From Xylanibacter ruminicola (GTDB lineage: Bacteria > Bacteroidota > Bacteroidia > Bacteroidales > Bacteroidaceae), in contig NZ_FNRF01000003.1 in assembly GCF_900107775.1 (NCBI RefSeq), positions 434,001 through 498,000 on the forward strand: 64,000 nt of DNA, read 5' to 3'. Every line of letters begins with the position of its first letter. Positions within the stretch are counted from its first letter, which is position 1. The notes beneath the pieces are model-generated. The model worked only from the letters and a program-made list of their open reading frames with translations, did not search any database and had not been told where the DNA came from. Shown in pieces: positions 1 through 8,097 of the stretch. The position numbers were made by a program, and so were the translations under genes.

Positions 1-1116
1 CTGGGTCATACCCAGTCGCTGCACACCAATGCGCTTGATGAGGCTATCGCTCTGCCTACCGACTTCTCGGCTCGTATTGCTCGTAACACCCAGATCTATA
101 TCCAGAACGAGACAAAGGTGTGCAAGCAGATCGACCCATGGGCTGGTTCTTATTATGTTGAGACCCTGACCAACGAGTTGGTTCACAAGGCTTGGGAGCA
201 TATCCAGGAGATTGAAAAACTGGGTGGTATGGCTAAGGCTATCGAGACAGGTCTGCCTAAGATGCGTATCGAGGAGGCTGCTGCCCGTACTCAGGCTCGT
301 ATCGATAGTGGCGTGCAAACCATCGTAGGTACCAACAAGTACCGTTTGGAGCACGAGGATCCTATCGATATCCTCGAGGTTGATAACACCGCTGTACGCA
401 AGCAGCAGGAAGAGAGCCTGAAGGAGGTTCGTTCTACCCGCGACGAGGCCGCTTGTCAGGCTGCACTCAAGGCTATCACCGAGTGTGTACGCGACTTCAA
501 GGAAGGTCGCAAGAGTGAGAACAACCTGCTCGATCTGGCTGTAAAGGCCGCTCAGCTTCGTTGTACTCTGGGTGAGATTTCAGATGCCTGCGAAGAGATC
601 GTGGGCCGTTATAAAGCAGTAATCAGAACAATTTCAGGCGTGTATAGTTCAGAATCTAAGAACGATAAGGAATTCGAGGAGGCTAAGAAGCTTACCGACG
701 AGTTTGCTCAGAAGGAAGGTCGACGTCCACGTATCTTCGTTGCCAAGATGGGGCAGGACGGTCACGACCGTGGTGCTAAGGTAGTGGCAACAGGTTATGC
801 CGACTGTGGCTTCGACGTGGATATGGGACCGCTGTTCCAGACTCCTGAGGAGGCTGCTCGTATGGCCGTTGAGAACGATGTGCACATTGTTGGTGCCTCG
901 TCGCTCGCTGCTGGTCATAAAACGCTCATTCCTCAGCTCATCGAGGAACTGAAGAAGTTGGGGCGTGATGATATCATGGTAACTGCCGGAGGTGTTATTC
1001 CTGCTCAGGATTACGACTTCCTCTACAAGGCAGGTGTGGCCTGTATCTTCGGTCCTGGTACCCCGATTCCGTATTCGGCCATCCAGATGATGAAGATATT
1101 GTTAGACAAAGAATAA
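1..1116 (+). CDS. mutB: Methylmalonyl-CoA mutase large subunit, C-terminal part (5' end outside window)
   Basis: The reading frame is open from base 1, so this is the last 371 residues of a longer protein. It interconverts succinyl-CoA and (R)-methylmalonyl-CoA with adenosylcobalamin in the cytoplasm, part of the succinate-to-propionate route of Bacteroidales. The fragment begins in the end of the substrate-binding barrel (LGHTQSLHTNALDEA, then DPWAGSYYVE). It ends in the B12-binding domain, with the cobalt-ligand motif DGHDRG at about residues 253-258 and the later GGVIPAQD and FGPGTPIP loops. The stop codon directly abuts the next start, which suggests co-transcription with the two reductases downstream. 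The family assignment is secure; the subunit name follows from the intact B12 domain. Confidence 0.95.
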   Translation: MGHTQSLHTNALDEAIALPTDFSARIARNTQIYIQNETKVCKQIDPWAGSYYVETLTNELVHKAWEHIQEIEKLGGMAKAIETGLPKMRIEEAAARTQARIDSGVQTIVGTNKYRLEHEDPIDILEVDNTAVRKQQEESLKEVRSTRDEAACQAALKAITECVRDFKEGRKSENNLLDLAVKAAQLRCTLGEISDACEEIVGRYKAVIRTISGVYSSESKNDKEFEEAKKLTDEFAQKEGRRPRIFVAKMGQDGHDRGAKVVATGYADCGFDVDMGPLFQTPEEAARMAVENDVHIVGASSLAAGHKTLIPQLIEELKKLGRDDIMVTAGGVIPAQDYDFLYKAGVACIFGPGTPIPYSAIQMMKILLDKE

Positions 1117-2169
1117 ATGAAAAAAGTAGATGTAGTGATAATCGGAGCCGGTCCTGCCGGCTCCGTTTGTGGTAGCTTATTGAAGCAGGCTGGGGTTGAC
1201 TGCGTGATTGTAGATCATGCTGATTTCCCGCGCGACAAGGTTTGTGGTGGAGGATTGACGGTTAAGGCGTGGCGACTGCTTGATTCGCTTCTGCCAGGAC
1301 TTTCTTACGATTTCCGTCCCATAAACCGCATTCGTCTCCAGTTCGAGAACGATGCCGTGTGCGAGTTTAATGCCGAATATCCCATCCGCATGACGTTGCG
1401 CAAGGATTTCGATAATTCTCTGCTTCAGTATTACAAACAAGCTGGCGGTGAGTTAATAAAGGGCTCGTTCGCTCGCTTTAAACAGCAGGACGATGGACAT
1501 GTGCTCGTACGTCTGAAGTCGGGTGAAGAGTTCCTGTGTAAATATCTTGTGGCCGCCGATGGTGGTAACAGCCGTATCCGTCGCCAGATAGCAGGACCGG
1601 TTGATATGAAGCGTCATGCACTTTTCCTTGAGTATTACGTAGATGGCAATCATCACGACGATGTGTATGTACATTTCTCGCATCAGTACAAACCAGGTGT
1701 ATTCTATCGTTTCTCAAGCAATGGGCGCGACATGTATGGCTTTGCCTCTGCCGATACCAACGAGGACTATCCGCGCCATCTGGGTAAGTTCCGCGATACG
1801 CTCACCAAGTTTCAGGTGCCCGAGGGAAATGTTCGTGGAGCATACATCCCGCTCAAGACGGTTTGTTCGCCTACTGATAATGTTATCCTTATCGGCGATG
1901 CAGGCGGATTCCCCAACAAACTTACTGGCGAGGGCCTTTACGATGCTTTCAAGACGGCCTATAATGCCAGTCGAGCCATCATTGAAAACAAATCATTCAA
2001 GGACACCAATAGCGAGGTGTTCCGTAAGATGCAGAATCAGCAGAAGGTCTACGAATTCTTCTTTAGCCGTTTTGGTTTCTGGCTGGTTCGCCGACTCCTG
2101 CATCACCCCGGAGCCATCAAATGGCTCTTCGATACAAAGATGAAACGCGAAAAATTTACAAATAAATGA
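1117..2169 (+). CDS. FAD-dependent oxidoreductase, geranylgeranyl reductase family (copy 1)
   Basis: This 350-residue flavoprotein has an N-terminal FAD-binding GAGPAGSVCG loop (residues 11-20), the family motif FPRDKVCGGGL (about 38-48) and the second FAD motif LIGDAGGFPN (about 258-267). Members reduce isoprenoid double bonds (geranylgeranyl chains, quinone or lipid precursors) or act as related monooxygenases. The substrate here cannot be read from sequence. The start codon follows the mutase stop with no gap, and the 3' end overlaps the next gene by four bases (ATGA), so the three genes probably form one transcript. The next gene is a clear paralogue, so the pair arose by tandem duplication. 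No signal peptide or transmembrane segment is evident. Confidence 0.85.
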   Translation: MKKVDVVIIGAGPAGSVCGSLLKQAGVDCVIVDHADFPRDKVCGGGLTVKAWRLLDSLLPGLSYDFRPINRIRLQFENDAVCEFNAEYPIRMTLRKDFDNSLLQYYKQAGGELIKGSFARFKQQDDGHVLVRLKSGEEFLCKYLVAADGGNSRIRRQIAGPVDMKRHALFLEYYVDGNHHDDVYVHFSHQYKPGVFYRFSSNGRDMYGFASADTNEDYPRHLGKFRDTLTKFQVPEGNVRGAYIPLKTVCSPTDNVILIGDAGGFPNKLTGEGLYDAFKTAYNASRAIIENKSFKDTNSEVFRKMQNQQKVYEFFFSRFGFWLVRRLLHHPGAIKWLFDTKMKREKFTNK

Positions 2170-3185
2170 GAGAGTTTGATGTAGTGATAATCGGAGCCGG
2201 TCCTGCTGGTTCTGTTTGTGGTTATTTGTTGAAGAAGGCTGGCGTATCGTGCTTGCTAATTGACCATGCTACATTCCCTCGTGATAAACTGTGTGGTGGC
2301 GGACTCACGCCAAAGTGTTGGAAACTTCTGGAAGAGCTTATTCCTGGCATCAAGTACGAGTACAACTGTATTCGTGACATCCGTTTAACAGTTGAAGACT
2401 GTCATTGTTGTGATTTTACAACAGAAACCGAGCTTCGTCTTGTTAAGCGCAAGGTGTTCGACAACCAGCTGCTTGAGCTCTATAAGTCGTTAGGTGGTGA
2501 GTTCCTTCATGGTGCATTCCTTCGCTACGACGAACAGTCTGACGGTTTAGTAGTTACATTGAAGTCGGGCGAGCAGATAGCTTGTCGTTATCTGGTGGGT
2601 GCCGATGGCTCTACCAGTACTGTGCGCCATTTCCTGACTGGCAATCACGACAATGGTTTCCTGATTCTTGAGCAGTATGAGAAGAAGGCGCCTGAGAACA
2701 GAATTGAGGTGGAATTGTCGCGTAAGTACAATCTGAGGGGATATTATTACCGTTTCCCTAACAGCGAATTCGATGCTATCGGTTTTGGTGCCGATGTGGC
2801 TACAGCGCAAACCTATCAAACATTCTACGATATACTGAAGGAGAAGAATATCCCTGTTACCAAGTTACGTGGATGCCACATTTATCTTAAGAACGATTAT
2901 CCTCTGAACGATCGTGTTATCTTGATTGGCGATGCAGGTGGATTTGCCAACCGTGTTACTTCTGAGGGTATTAAGGCCGCTTTCGAGACAGCCCGCAATG
3001 CAGCCCTGGCTATTACGAACGGTCGTCCCTTCCGCGAGGTAAACGCCCATATGTTTGCCAAGATGCAGAAAGAAGAGCGTTTTGCACATTTCTTCTTTAA
3101 ACCATCAATAATCAAGATTCTGGGTTGGCTATGTCATTTTCCATCAGTTGTTAAGTGGTGCTTCGATCGCACTTTACGTCCCTGA
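2166..3185 (+). CDS. FAD-dependent oxidoreductase, geranylgeranyl reductase family (copy 2)
   Basis: This 339-residue paralogue of the preceding gene is colinear with it over its whole length. Its FAD loop is GAGPAGSVCGYLL near the N-terminus, followed by FPRDKLCGGGLTPK and the late motif LIGDAGGFANRVTSEG. The start overlaps the previous stop by four bases, implying translational coupling. The two copies share motifs but differ in the central substrate-facing part, for example WEPRG-free loops and Cys-rich CHCCDF here. They may therefore have distinct substrates, though that is inference. A strong hairpin terminator follows the stop and closes the mutase-reductase transcript. Confidence 0.85.
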   Translation: MREFDVVIIGAGPAGSVCGYLLKKAGVSCLLIDHATFPRDKLCGGGLTPKCWKLLEELIPGIKYEYNCIRDIRLTVEDCHCCDFTTETELRLVKRKVFDNQLLELYKSLGGEFLHGAFLRYDEQSDGLVVTLKSGEQIACRYLVGADGSTSTVRHFLTGNHDNGFLILEQYEKKAPENRIEVELSRKYNLRGYYYRFPNSEFDAIGFGADVATAQTYQTFYDILKEKNIPVTKLRGCHIYLKNDYPLNDRVILIGDAGGFANRVTSEGIKAAFETARNAALAITNGRPFREVNAHMFAKMQKEERFAHFFFKPSIIKILGWLCHFPSVVKWCFDRTLRP

Positions 3186-3202
3186 TAGTGATTATCAAAT
3201 AG

Positions 3203-3240
3203 AAAAAAGCTCCCTCAGTTTTGGGGGAGCTTAATTCTTT
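3203..3240 (+). terminator. Intrinsic terminator after the reductase pair
   Basis: The arms AAGCTCCC (3207-3214) and GGGAGCTT (3225-3232) form an 8-base perfect stem around a short loop, flanked by A-rich sequence on the left and a T-rich tail on the right. It lies between convergent genes and may work in both directions. Confidence 0.8.
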
Positions 3241-3250
3241 CAGTTTGTAA

Positions 3251-3493
3251 TTAAATAAGCGAGTCTTGCTCGTTAATCATAAACGCCTTGTTATCCTTTT
3301 TTAAGTAGATTTGCAAATCGCCGAAGTAACCTGTTTGCTGGATCTCGGCCAGATTAATCTGAGCGTCTTCCTCCTGCTGGTACTCTTTGGCTTGAGCCAA
3401 ATAACTAGTAAATACCAGTTCTTTCTTGTCTGTGTCCAGAACCGATACCCACTCGTTCTTCGAACGGTTTCCAATTACAAATTCTCTACTCAT
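3251..3493 (-). CDS. Small conserved-looking protein of unknown function
   Basis: This 80-residue protein starts MSREFVIGNRSKNEW and is acidic and Gln/Glu-rich in the middle (QAKEYQQEEDAQINLAE). It has no signal peptide, no membrane segment and no motif that I recognise. It is accepted as a gene because it has a good Bacteroidota -7 box (TACCTTTG on the minus strand at 3546-3553) upstream, a compact frame and a clean terminator at its 3' side. It is probably cytoplasmic. No function is assigned. Confidence 0.6.
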   Translation of the reverse strand: MSREFVIGNRSKNEWVSVLDTDKKELVFTSYLAQAKEYQQEEDAQINLAEIQQTGYFGDLQIYLKKDNKAFMINEQDSLI

Positions 3494-3545
3494 AGGTCAC
3501 GTCTCGCATTCTATATTTCGACTTGTAGCTTGTTGTTTTGTAGAT

Positions 3546-3553
3546 GCAAAGGT
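3546..3553 (-). promoter_or_regulatory. -7 promoter box of the 80-residue gene
   Basis: On the minus strand this reads TACCTTTG, a perfect TAnnTTTG. It implies a leader of about 50 bases before the start at 3493. No convincing -33 box is seen. Confidence 0.6.
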
Positions 3554-3622
3554 ACATACTTTCTGCCAACATTATATCGCTAACCCTCGAAAATCTTATG
3601 TAAACGTTTGAGTAACCCCAAC

Positions 3623-3704
3623 GAAAAGTAGGTTTTCGCACAGCAAAAAGTAACTTTTCGGTCCCTAAAAAGTAGCTTTTCAGTATGCAAGAAGTTACTT
3701 TTCG
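3623..3704. repeat. Array of four 16-base palindromic units at exact 22-base period (locus 1)
   Basis: Units lie at 3623-3638, 3645-3660, 3667-3682 and 3689-3704, separated by unrelated 6-base spacers (cacagc, gtccct, gtatgc). The consensus is RAAAAGTARCTTTTCG; each unit is a near-perfect palindrome with GAAAAG and CTTTTC arms. The fourth unit supplies the in-frame stop (TTA on the plus strand at 3695-3697) of the GH97 remnant read from the other strand. A second four-unit array with the same period lies at 47705-47786. Confidence 0.9.
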
Positions 3705-4105
3705 AACGAGCCGCACCAGCCACCGTTGCGTACCAGATGGAGCGTAAGTTGGGTGGATGGGGTTACTTGCTGCACTTGCTTTTTGTAATCTACGGCGATG
3801 CGATGGGCATTGCGGCCGTCGCTGAAACTGGTGAGTGTGGCTGGCTGATTGAGGAAGTCGAGACTGATGGTGATATCCTGTGGCTTGCTGCCTGTGATGG
3901 CTCCTACAAACCATTTCGTGCCTTTGCGTTTGGCCACTACGTAGTAATCACCTGCCTTGGCAGCCAATACGCGGGTTTCGTCCCATGTGGTGGGTACCGA
4001 GGCAATCCTGCAACGGAGCAAGTAGTAAGTACCGAACTGATACGTACTAGTCAGAGTTGGGATGGGGTAGAACTGCCCGACTATCTGCAGGGCCGTCCTG
4101 AGCTG
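3695..4105 (-). pseudogene. Truncated, frameshifted C-terminal copy of the GH97 glycosidase
   Basis: From about 4012 down to 3710 this strand encodes the same C-terminal beta-domain as the intact GH97 gene (8098-10029). It shares the run IASVPTTWDETRVLAAK and the final NGGWCGS, with most substitutions silent or conservative. Similarity continues upstream at DNA level to about 4105 (around the CTGCAG site) but out of frame, so the piece is decayed. No catalytic barrel or signal peptide remains. The reading frame ends on a TAA supplied by the fourth unit of the adjacent repeat array. I see no homology for 4106-4210. It is read as the leftover of a duplication or recombination. Confidence 0.85.
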
Positions 4106-4210
4106 GTGGCTGTCAAGTACGTGTTTCCTGCCGGCAAGAAACTGGGGTGGCATCACCATCCTGTGATACCATTGGATTGATTTATTCCAAGGTTTTTGAG
4201 GAAAAGAATA

Positions 4211-4244
4211 AAATCCCGGCAATCTAAATGAATTGTCGGGATTT
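4211..4244. terminator. Hairpin terminator upstream of the UDP-glucuronate decarboxylase gene
   Basis: AAATCCCGGCAAT (4211-4223) pairs with ATTGTCGGGATTT (4232-4244), 13 bases with one G-T pair. It sits just before the promoter of the next gene and probably insulates it. Confidence 0.7.
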
Positions 4245-4249
4245 CTTTG

Positions 4250-4257
4250 TATCTTTG
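4250..4257 (+). promoter_or_regulatory. -7 promoter box of the UDP-glucuronate decarboxylase gene
   Basis: TATCTTTG, a perfect Bacteroidota -7 box, begins six bases after the hairpin and 27 bases before the start codon at 4285. Confidence 0.7.
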
Positions 4258-4284
4258 CAGTCGCTATTATAATAAAACAATTTT

Positions 4285-5223
4285 ATGAAAAGAATTCTGG
4301 TGACGGGTGGAGCAGGGTTTATAGGCTCTCACCTCTGTGAAAGACTCGTGAACGACGGACATGACGTAATCTGTCTTGACAATTTCTATAGTGGCTCGAA
4401 GGAGAATGTGTGGCACTTGATTGGTAAGCCGAATTTTGAGTTGGTGCGCCATGATGTGATCAATCCCTACTGGGCCGAGGTGGATGAGATTTATAATCTG
4501 GCTTGTCCCGCCTCACCTATTTATTATCAGAATGATCCTATACAGACCACCAAGACCAGCGTGTTTGGTGCCTACCACATGTTGGGCTTGGCCCGTCGCA
4601 CCAAGGCAAAGATACTGCAGAGCAGCACCAGCGAGGTGTATGGCGACCCGAATATCCACCCACAGCCCGAGAGTTATTGGGGAAATGTTAACCCCATAGG
4701 CTTGCGCTCATGTTATGACGAGGGTAAGCGCTGTGCCGAGACATTGTTTTTCGACTACCACCGACTGCACAAGGTGCGTGTCAAGGTCATCCGTATCTTT
4801 AATACCTATGGTCCGCGTATGGCTATCAGCGACGGACGTGTGGTGAGCAATTTCGTGGTGCAGGCGCTGCGTGGCGAAGATCTCACCATCTATGGCAACG
4901 GTCAGCAGACACGCTCTTTCCAGTATGTGAGCGACCTGATAGAGGGCATGATTCGCACGATGGCAACAGGTGATGATTTCACGGGACCGGTAAACCTCGG
5001 AAATCCAGGCGAGTTCACCATGCTTGAACTGGCAGAGAAGGTCATCCAGAAGATAGGCGGCAAGAGTAAGATCGTGTTCCGTCCGCTGCCAAGCGACGAT
5101 CCAAAGATGCGCCGTCCCGACATCACACTTGCCAAGCGTGAATTAGGATGGGAGCCCAAGGTGTCGCTCGACGAGGGACTGGATCATATCATTGCGTATT
5201 TCCGCCAAAAAGTGCTTATTTGA
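4285..5223 (+). CDS. UDP-glucuronate decarboxylase (UDP-xylose synthase), SDR family
   Basis: This 312-residue cytoplasmic enzyme converts UDP-glucuronate to UDP-xylose and CO2 using bound NAD. The Rossmann loop is TGGAGFIGS (7-15). The catalytic set is visible as Thr115 and Glu117 in SSTSEVYGD, and Tyr144 and Lys148 in YDEGKR, the last being typical of this decarboxylase rather than of general epimerases. The length matches the bacterial family. The product would feed surface-glycan synthesis, although no glycan gene cluster adjoins. The last eight bases overlap the 3' end of the convergent ABC gene. It has its own promoter at 4250. Confidence 0.88.
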   Translation: MKRILVTGGAGFIGSHLCERLVNDGHDVICLDNFYSGSKENVWHLIGKPNFELVRHDVINPYWAEVDEIYNLACPASPIYYQNDPIQTTKTSVFGAYHMLGLARRTKAKILQSSTSEVYGDPNIHPQPESYWGNVNPIGLRSCYDEGKRCAETLFFDYHRLHKVRVKVIRIFNTYGPRMAISDGRVVSNFVVQALRGEDLTIYGNGQQTRSFQYVSDLIEGMIRTMATGDDFTGPVNLGNPGEFTMLELAEKVIQKIGGKSKIVFRPLPSDDPKMRRPDITLAKRELGWEPKVSLDEGLDHIIAYFRQKVLI

Positions 5224-7984
5224 TGGTGATGCGGAGGGTGCTGCCATCTACATGGATGTTGCGGCTGAAGTTGCGCAGGATGGTCACAGCTATGTCATCA
5301 CTTTCTTGGCTGAATACGCTGCTATCGACGGCATGAGGACTATTGACGATGAACTGTAACGTGTCTTCCTGTTCAGAATAAGCCAGCGTCAGGCGTGTAT
5401 TGGGGTGAGTGCCGAGGATGGTCAGTGTCTCGTCGATGACGTGTAGCACCGCAAAGATTTGCTGGCGCTGCAGATTATAATGCAGGCAGAACTGCTCCAT
5501 CTGGGCCGTCATAGCATACCAGTCGAATTGCTTGGTCTCGATGAGGAAGTGCATTTCGTGTATCTGCTGGATGAACTGTCGGGTGCGTTCGCGCTGCGGA
5601 TGGTCGAAGAGTTGGTCGGGGGTGCCATCCTCATAGATGACGCCATCGGCAAAGAATAGTACACGGCTACTCACCTGCCGGGCAAATCGCATCTCGTGTG
5701 TCACCACAATCATCGTCATCCCCTCACGTGCCAGTTTGGTCATTACGCCCAGCACCTCGCTCACCATGGTGGGGTCGAGGGCTGAGGTTGGCTCATCAAA
5801 GAGCAATATCTCCGGCTCCATGGCCAGTGCGCGGGCTATGGCCACACGCTGTTTCTGTCCGCCGGAAAGTTGCTCGGGCATGGCTGTGGCACGCTCGGCC
5901 AGTCCTACCATCTCAAGCAGTTGCTGAGCGCGTTTCTCGGCTTCCTCCCGTGTTTTTCCTAACAGTTGCATGGGCGCCAGACAGATATTGTCGAGCACCG
6001 ACATGCCATTGAACAAGTTGAACGACTGGAACACCATACCCATGCGTCGCCGTAATAGCGGCACGTCGGCATTGCGTTCCAGTATGTCTTTTCCACCTAT
6101 GAGAATGCTCCCGCCAGTAGGCTGCTCAAGGAGGTTAAGGCAGCGCAGGAAGGTGCTTTTACCTGTGCCGGATGGCCCTATGACAGAGATCACTTCGCCC
6201 CGATGCACATCAAGGTTGATGTCGCGCAGCACATCAAACGTGCCATAGCTCTTCTTCATGTGGGCGATGCTGATGACGGCCTCCTTCTCATCCTTCGGCT
6301 GCTCCAGTGCGTTGGTAGTAGGCTGCCGCTGGCTGTAGCGCTTGCGGCGAACGATGAACCAACCCCCGCTACCGGCAATGACAAGTATTGCTACCATCCA
6401 CGGCCAGGGGCTCGTGGGGTGCTCTGTGCTGAAAGAGTATGACGGATTCGTGATAATTGATGCTTCATTCTTGCGTGTGATCAGCACGATGTGCGACTCG
6501 ATGTAGCCATTGGAGAAGAGTACCTGCTTTTGTCGCTCTTCGGTGATGCTGATGGCACCCATGGCCATGTCGGCCTTGCCTGTCTGTACAGCGGGTATCT
6601 GAGCGGCAAAGTCCATTACCAGGAATTCCAGTTGCCAGTTGCGGCGGTTGGCCCACTCTGTCAGCAGGTCGATTTCCAGGCCCGATGGTTTGCCGGAGTT
6701 GATAAAGTTGAAGGGAGGCATGGCAGGATAGGTGGCTATGCGCACGGTGCGCCCAGTGCCGCGCTGCTGTGGAATGTCCATAGCCGACGGATTGGCGGAT
6801 TTCTGCCAGCGGTCGAATATTTTCTGATAGGTGCCGTCGCGTCGGATTTCTGCCAGGAAACTGTTGAAGTCTTGCTGCAGCTCAGTATTTTTCTGGTTGA
6901 AGCATGCGCCAATAGGAATCGGTGTAAGTCCGGCTCCTACGGAGTCAACCTTGTCAGCCAGTTCCTTGTTGAATATCAGTGTGAGGCTCTCGCTGCCTGC
7001 CACATCCACCTTGCCGTTCTCCAGGGCAGCCATCATGTCGGTGGTGGTGGTCATGCGCAGTATGTCGGCATCGGGCGCCATCGTGCTTACTGCAATATCT
7101 TGGATACTGCCGATGATGACACCTACGCGCTTGCCCGATAGTGCCTTGATGGCTGGTGGTGCGTCGGTTGTGTCTGCTGTCGTTGCCTGCGCATCTGTTA
7201 GTATCGAAGGCACGTAGGCCACGAGCCCCGACAGGGTCAGCATGACGGCTGCAGCTGTGGCTTTGGTCCGCTGTCGTTGCAGCAGCGCAGTGAGCAGTTG
7301 GCCGATGAGCCAGGCTATCAGGAAGTAGATGATGGCTGTGACGATGAGCGGGAAGAAGGCGTCGAAGGTGCGTGAGCGTATCAGGTCGGATGCTCGTGTC
7401 ATATCGTTCACGGCGATGTAGCCCACGATGCTTGTGCCTTTCAGCAGACTTATTACCTCGCCCTGATAGACGGGCATGACAGCCTTGACTACCTGTGGCA
7501 GTATGATTCTGATGAATGTTTGTCGTTGTGTGTAGCCCAATGCCAGTCCAGCCTCCGTCTGTCCTCGGTCAATGCCTTGGATGGAGGTGCGCAGCATCTC
7601 GCTGATGTAGGCTGCGGTGTTCAGGGCAAAGGTTACGATGGCTACCACGATGCCAGTGGCATCTATTGGCGCCATTAGTACATAGTACATCAGCATGAGC
7701 AGCACCAGTACGGGGGTGCCTCGCATCAGGTCGATATACGCGCTGGCTATGTGTCGCAGCCATTTGTGGCGGTTCATGCGCATCCAACACACCAGTCCGC
7801 CTAATAGTGTGCCGAGAATCGTGGCGCAAAGGGTGATGATGAGTGTTACCTGCAGGCCATCCAGAATCATCTGATAGCGGTTTTCTGCAATCAGGTTGTT
7901 ATTAAAACTCTCTGCCACATTGTTTGTTATGTCGGCACAGCCTGTCAGCAATAGGCTACCGGCTATTAGGATATTCTTTTTCAT
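5216..7984 (-). CDS. One-chain polar amino-acid ABC importer: permease, permuted binding protein, ATPase and extra C-terminal domain
   Basis: This 922-residue fusion carries a complete importer. Residues 1-20 form a lipoprotein-type signal (LLLTGC). Residues 36-235 are a His/Gln-type permease with the EAA loop [13 protein letters not shown] membrane helix lies at about 246-262. Residues 279-394 match the second lobe and C-terminus of a GlnH-type binding protein (SGKRVGV to [11 protein letters not shown]). Residues 413-508 match its first lobe ([15 protein letters not shown] to [10 protein letters not shown]). A helix lies at 527-546. Residues 569-805 are the ATPase with [28 protein letters not shown] and VVTHEM. 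The last 110 residues are an unassigned domain. The two binding halves are in reverse order to normal. The start at 7984 is chosen because an upstream TTG (8020) lies inside the promoter. Specificity is unknown. Confidence 0.9.
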   Translation of the reverse strand: MKKNILIAGSLLLTGCADITNNVAESFNNNLIAENRYQMILDGLQVTLIITLCATILGTLLGGLVCWMRMNRHKWLRHIASAYIDLMRGTPVLVLLMLMYYVLMAPIDATGIVVAIVTFALNTAAYISEMLRTSIQGIDRGQTEAGLALGYTQRQTFIRIILPQVVKAVMPVYQGEVISLLKGTSIVGYIAVNDMTRASDLIRSRTFDAFFPLIVTAIIYFLIAWLIGQLLTALLQRQRTKATAAAVMLTLSGLVAYVPSILTDAQATTADTTDAPPAIKALSGKRVGVIIGSIQDIAVSTMAPDADILRMTTTTDMMAALENGKVDVAGSESLTLIFNKELADKVDSVGAGLTPIPIGACFNQKNTELQQDFNSFLAEIRRDGTYQKIFDRWQKSANPSAMDIPQQRGTGRTVRIATYPAMPPFNFINSGKPSGLEIDLLTEWANRRNWQLEFLVMDFAAQIPAVQTGKADMAMGAISITEERQKQVLFSNGYIESHIVLITRKNEASIITNPSYSFSTEHPTSPWPWMVAILVIAGSGGWFIVRRKRYSQRQPTTNALEQPKDEKEAVISIAHMKKSYGTFDVLRDINLDVHRGEVISVIGPSGTGKSTFLRCLNLLEQPTGGSILIGGKDILERNADVPLLRRRMGMVFQSFNLFNGMSVLDNICLAPMQLLGKTREEAEKRAQQLLEMVGLAERATAMPEQLSGGQKQRVAIARALAMEPEILLFDEPTSALDPTMVSEVLGVMTKLAREGMTMIVVTHEMRFARQVSSRVLFFADGVIYEDGTPDQLFDHPQRERTRQFIQQIHEMHFLIETKQFDWYAMTAQMEQFCLHYNLQRQQIFAVLHVIDETLTILGTHPNTRLTLAYSEQEDTLQFIVNSPHAVDSSVFSQESDDIAVTILRNFSRNIHVDGSTLRITIK

Positions 7985-8017
7985 AGGATTAATATTAGAT
8001 TGTTTTTTTCTTGGGCA

Positions 8018-8025
8018 CAAAGGTA
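8018..8025 (-). promoter_or_regulatory. -7 promoter box of the ABC fusion gene
   Basis: The minus strand reads TACCTTTG here. Transcription would begin about 10 bases on, which excludes the TTG at 8020 as the translation start and supports the ATG at 7984. Confidence 0.7.
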
Positions 8026-8097
8026 AAAAGAATATCCGGAAAAAACAAATTTGGCGGAGATAATTTTAGATATGTAATCTTAAAATGTTAGTTAGTG

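Noticed and set aside
3623-3704. Possible CRISPR array
   Set aside because: Repeats are 16 bases and spacers only 6, with four units, no leader and no cas genes. The same applies to 47705-47786.
6491-7141. Open frame of 216 codons on the plus strand
   Set aside because: It is antisense to the binding-protein part of the ABC fusion, which has clear domain matches.
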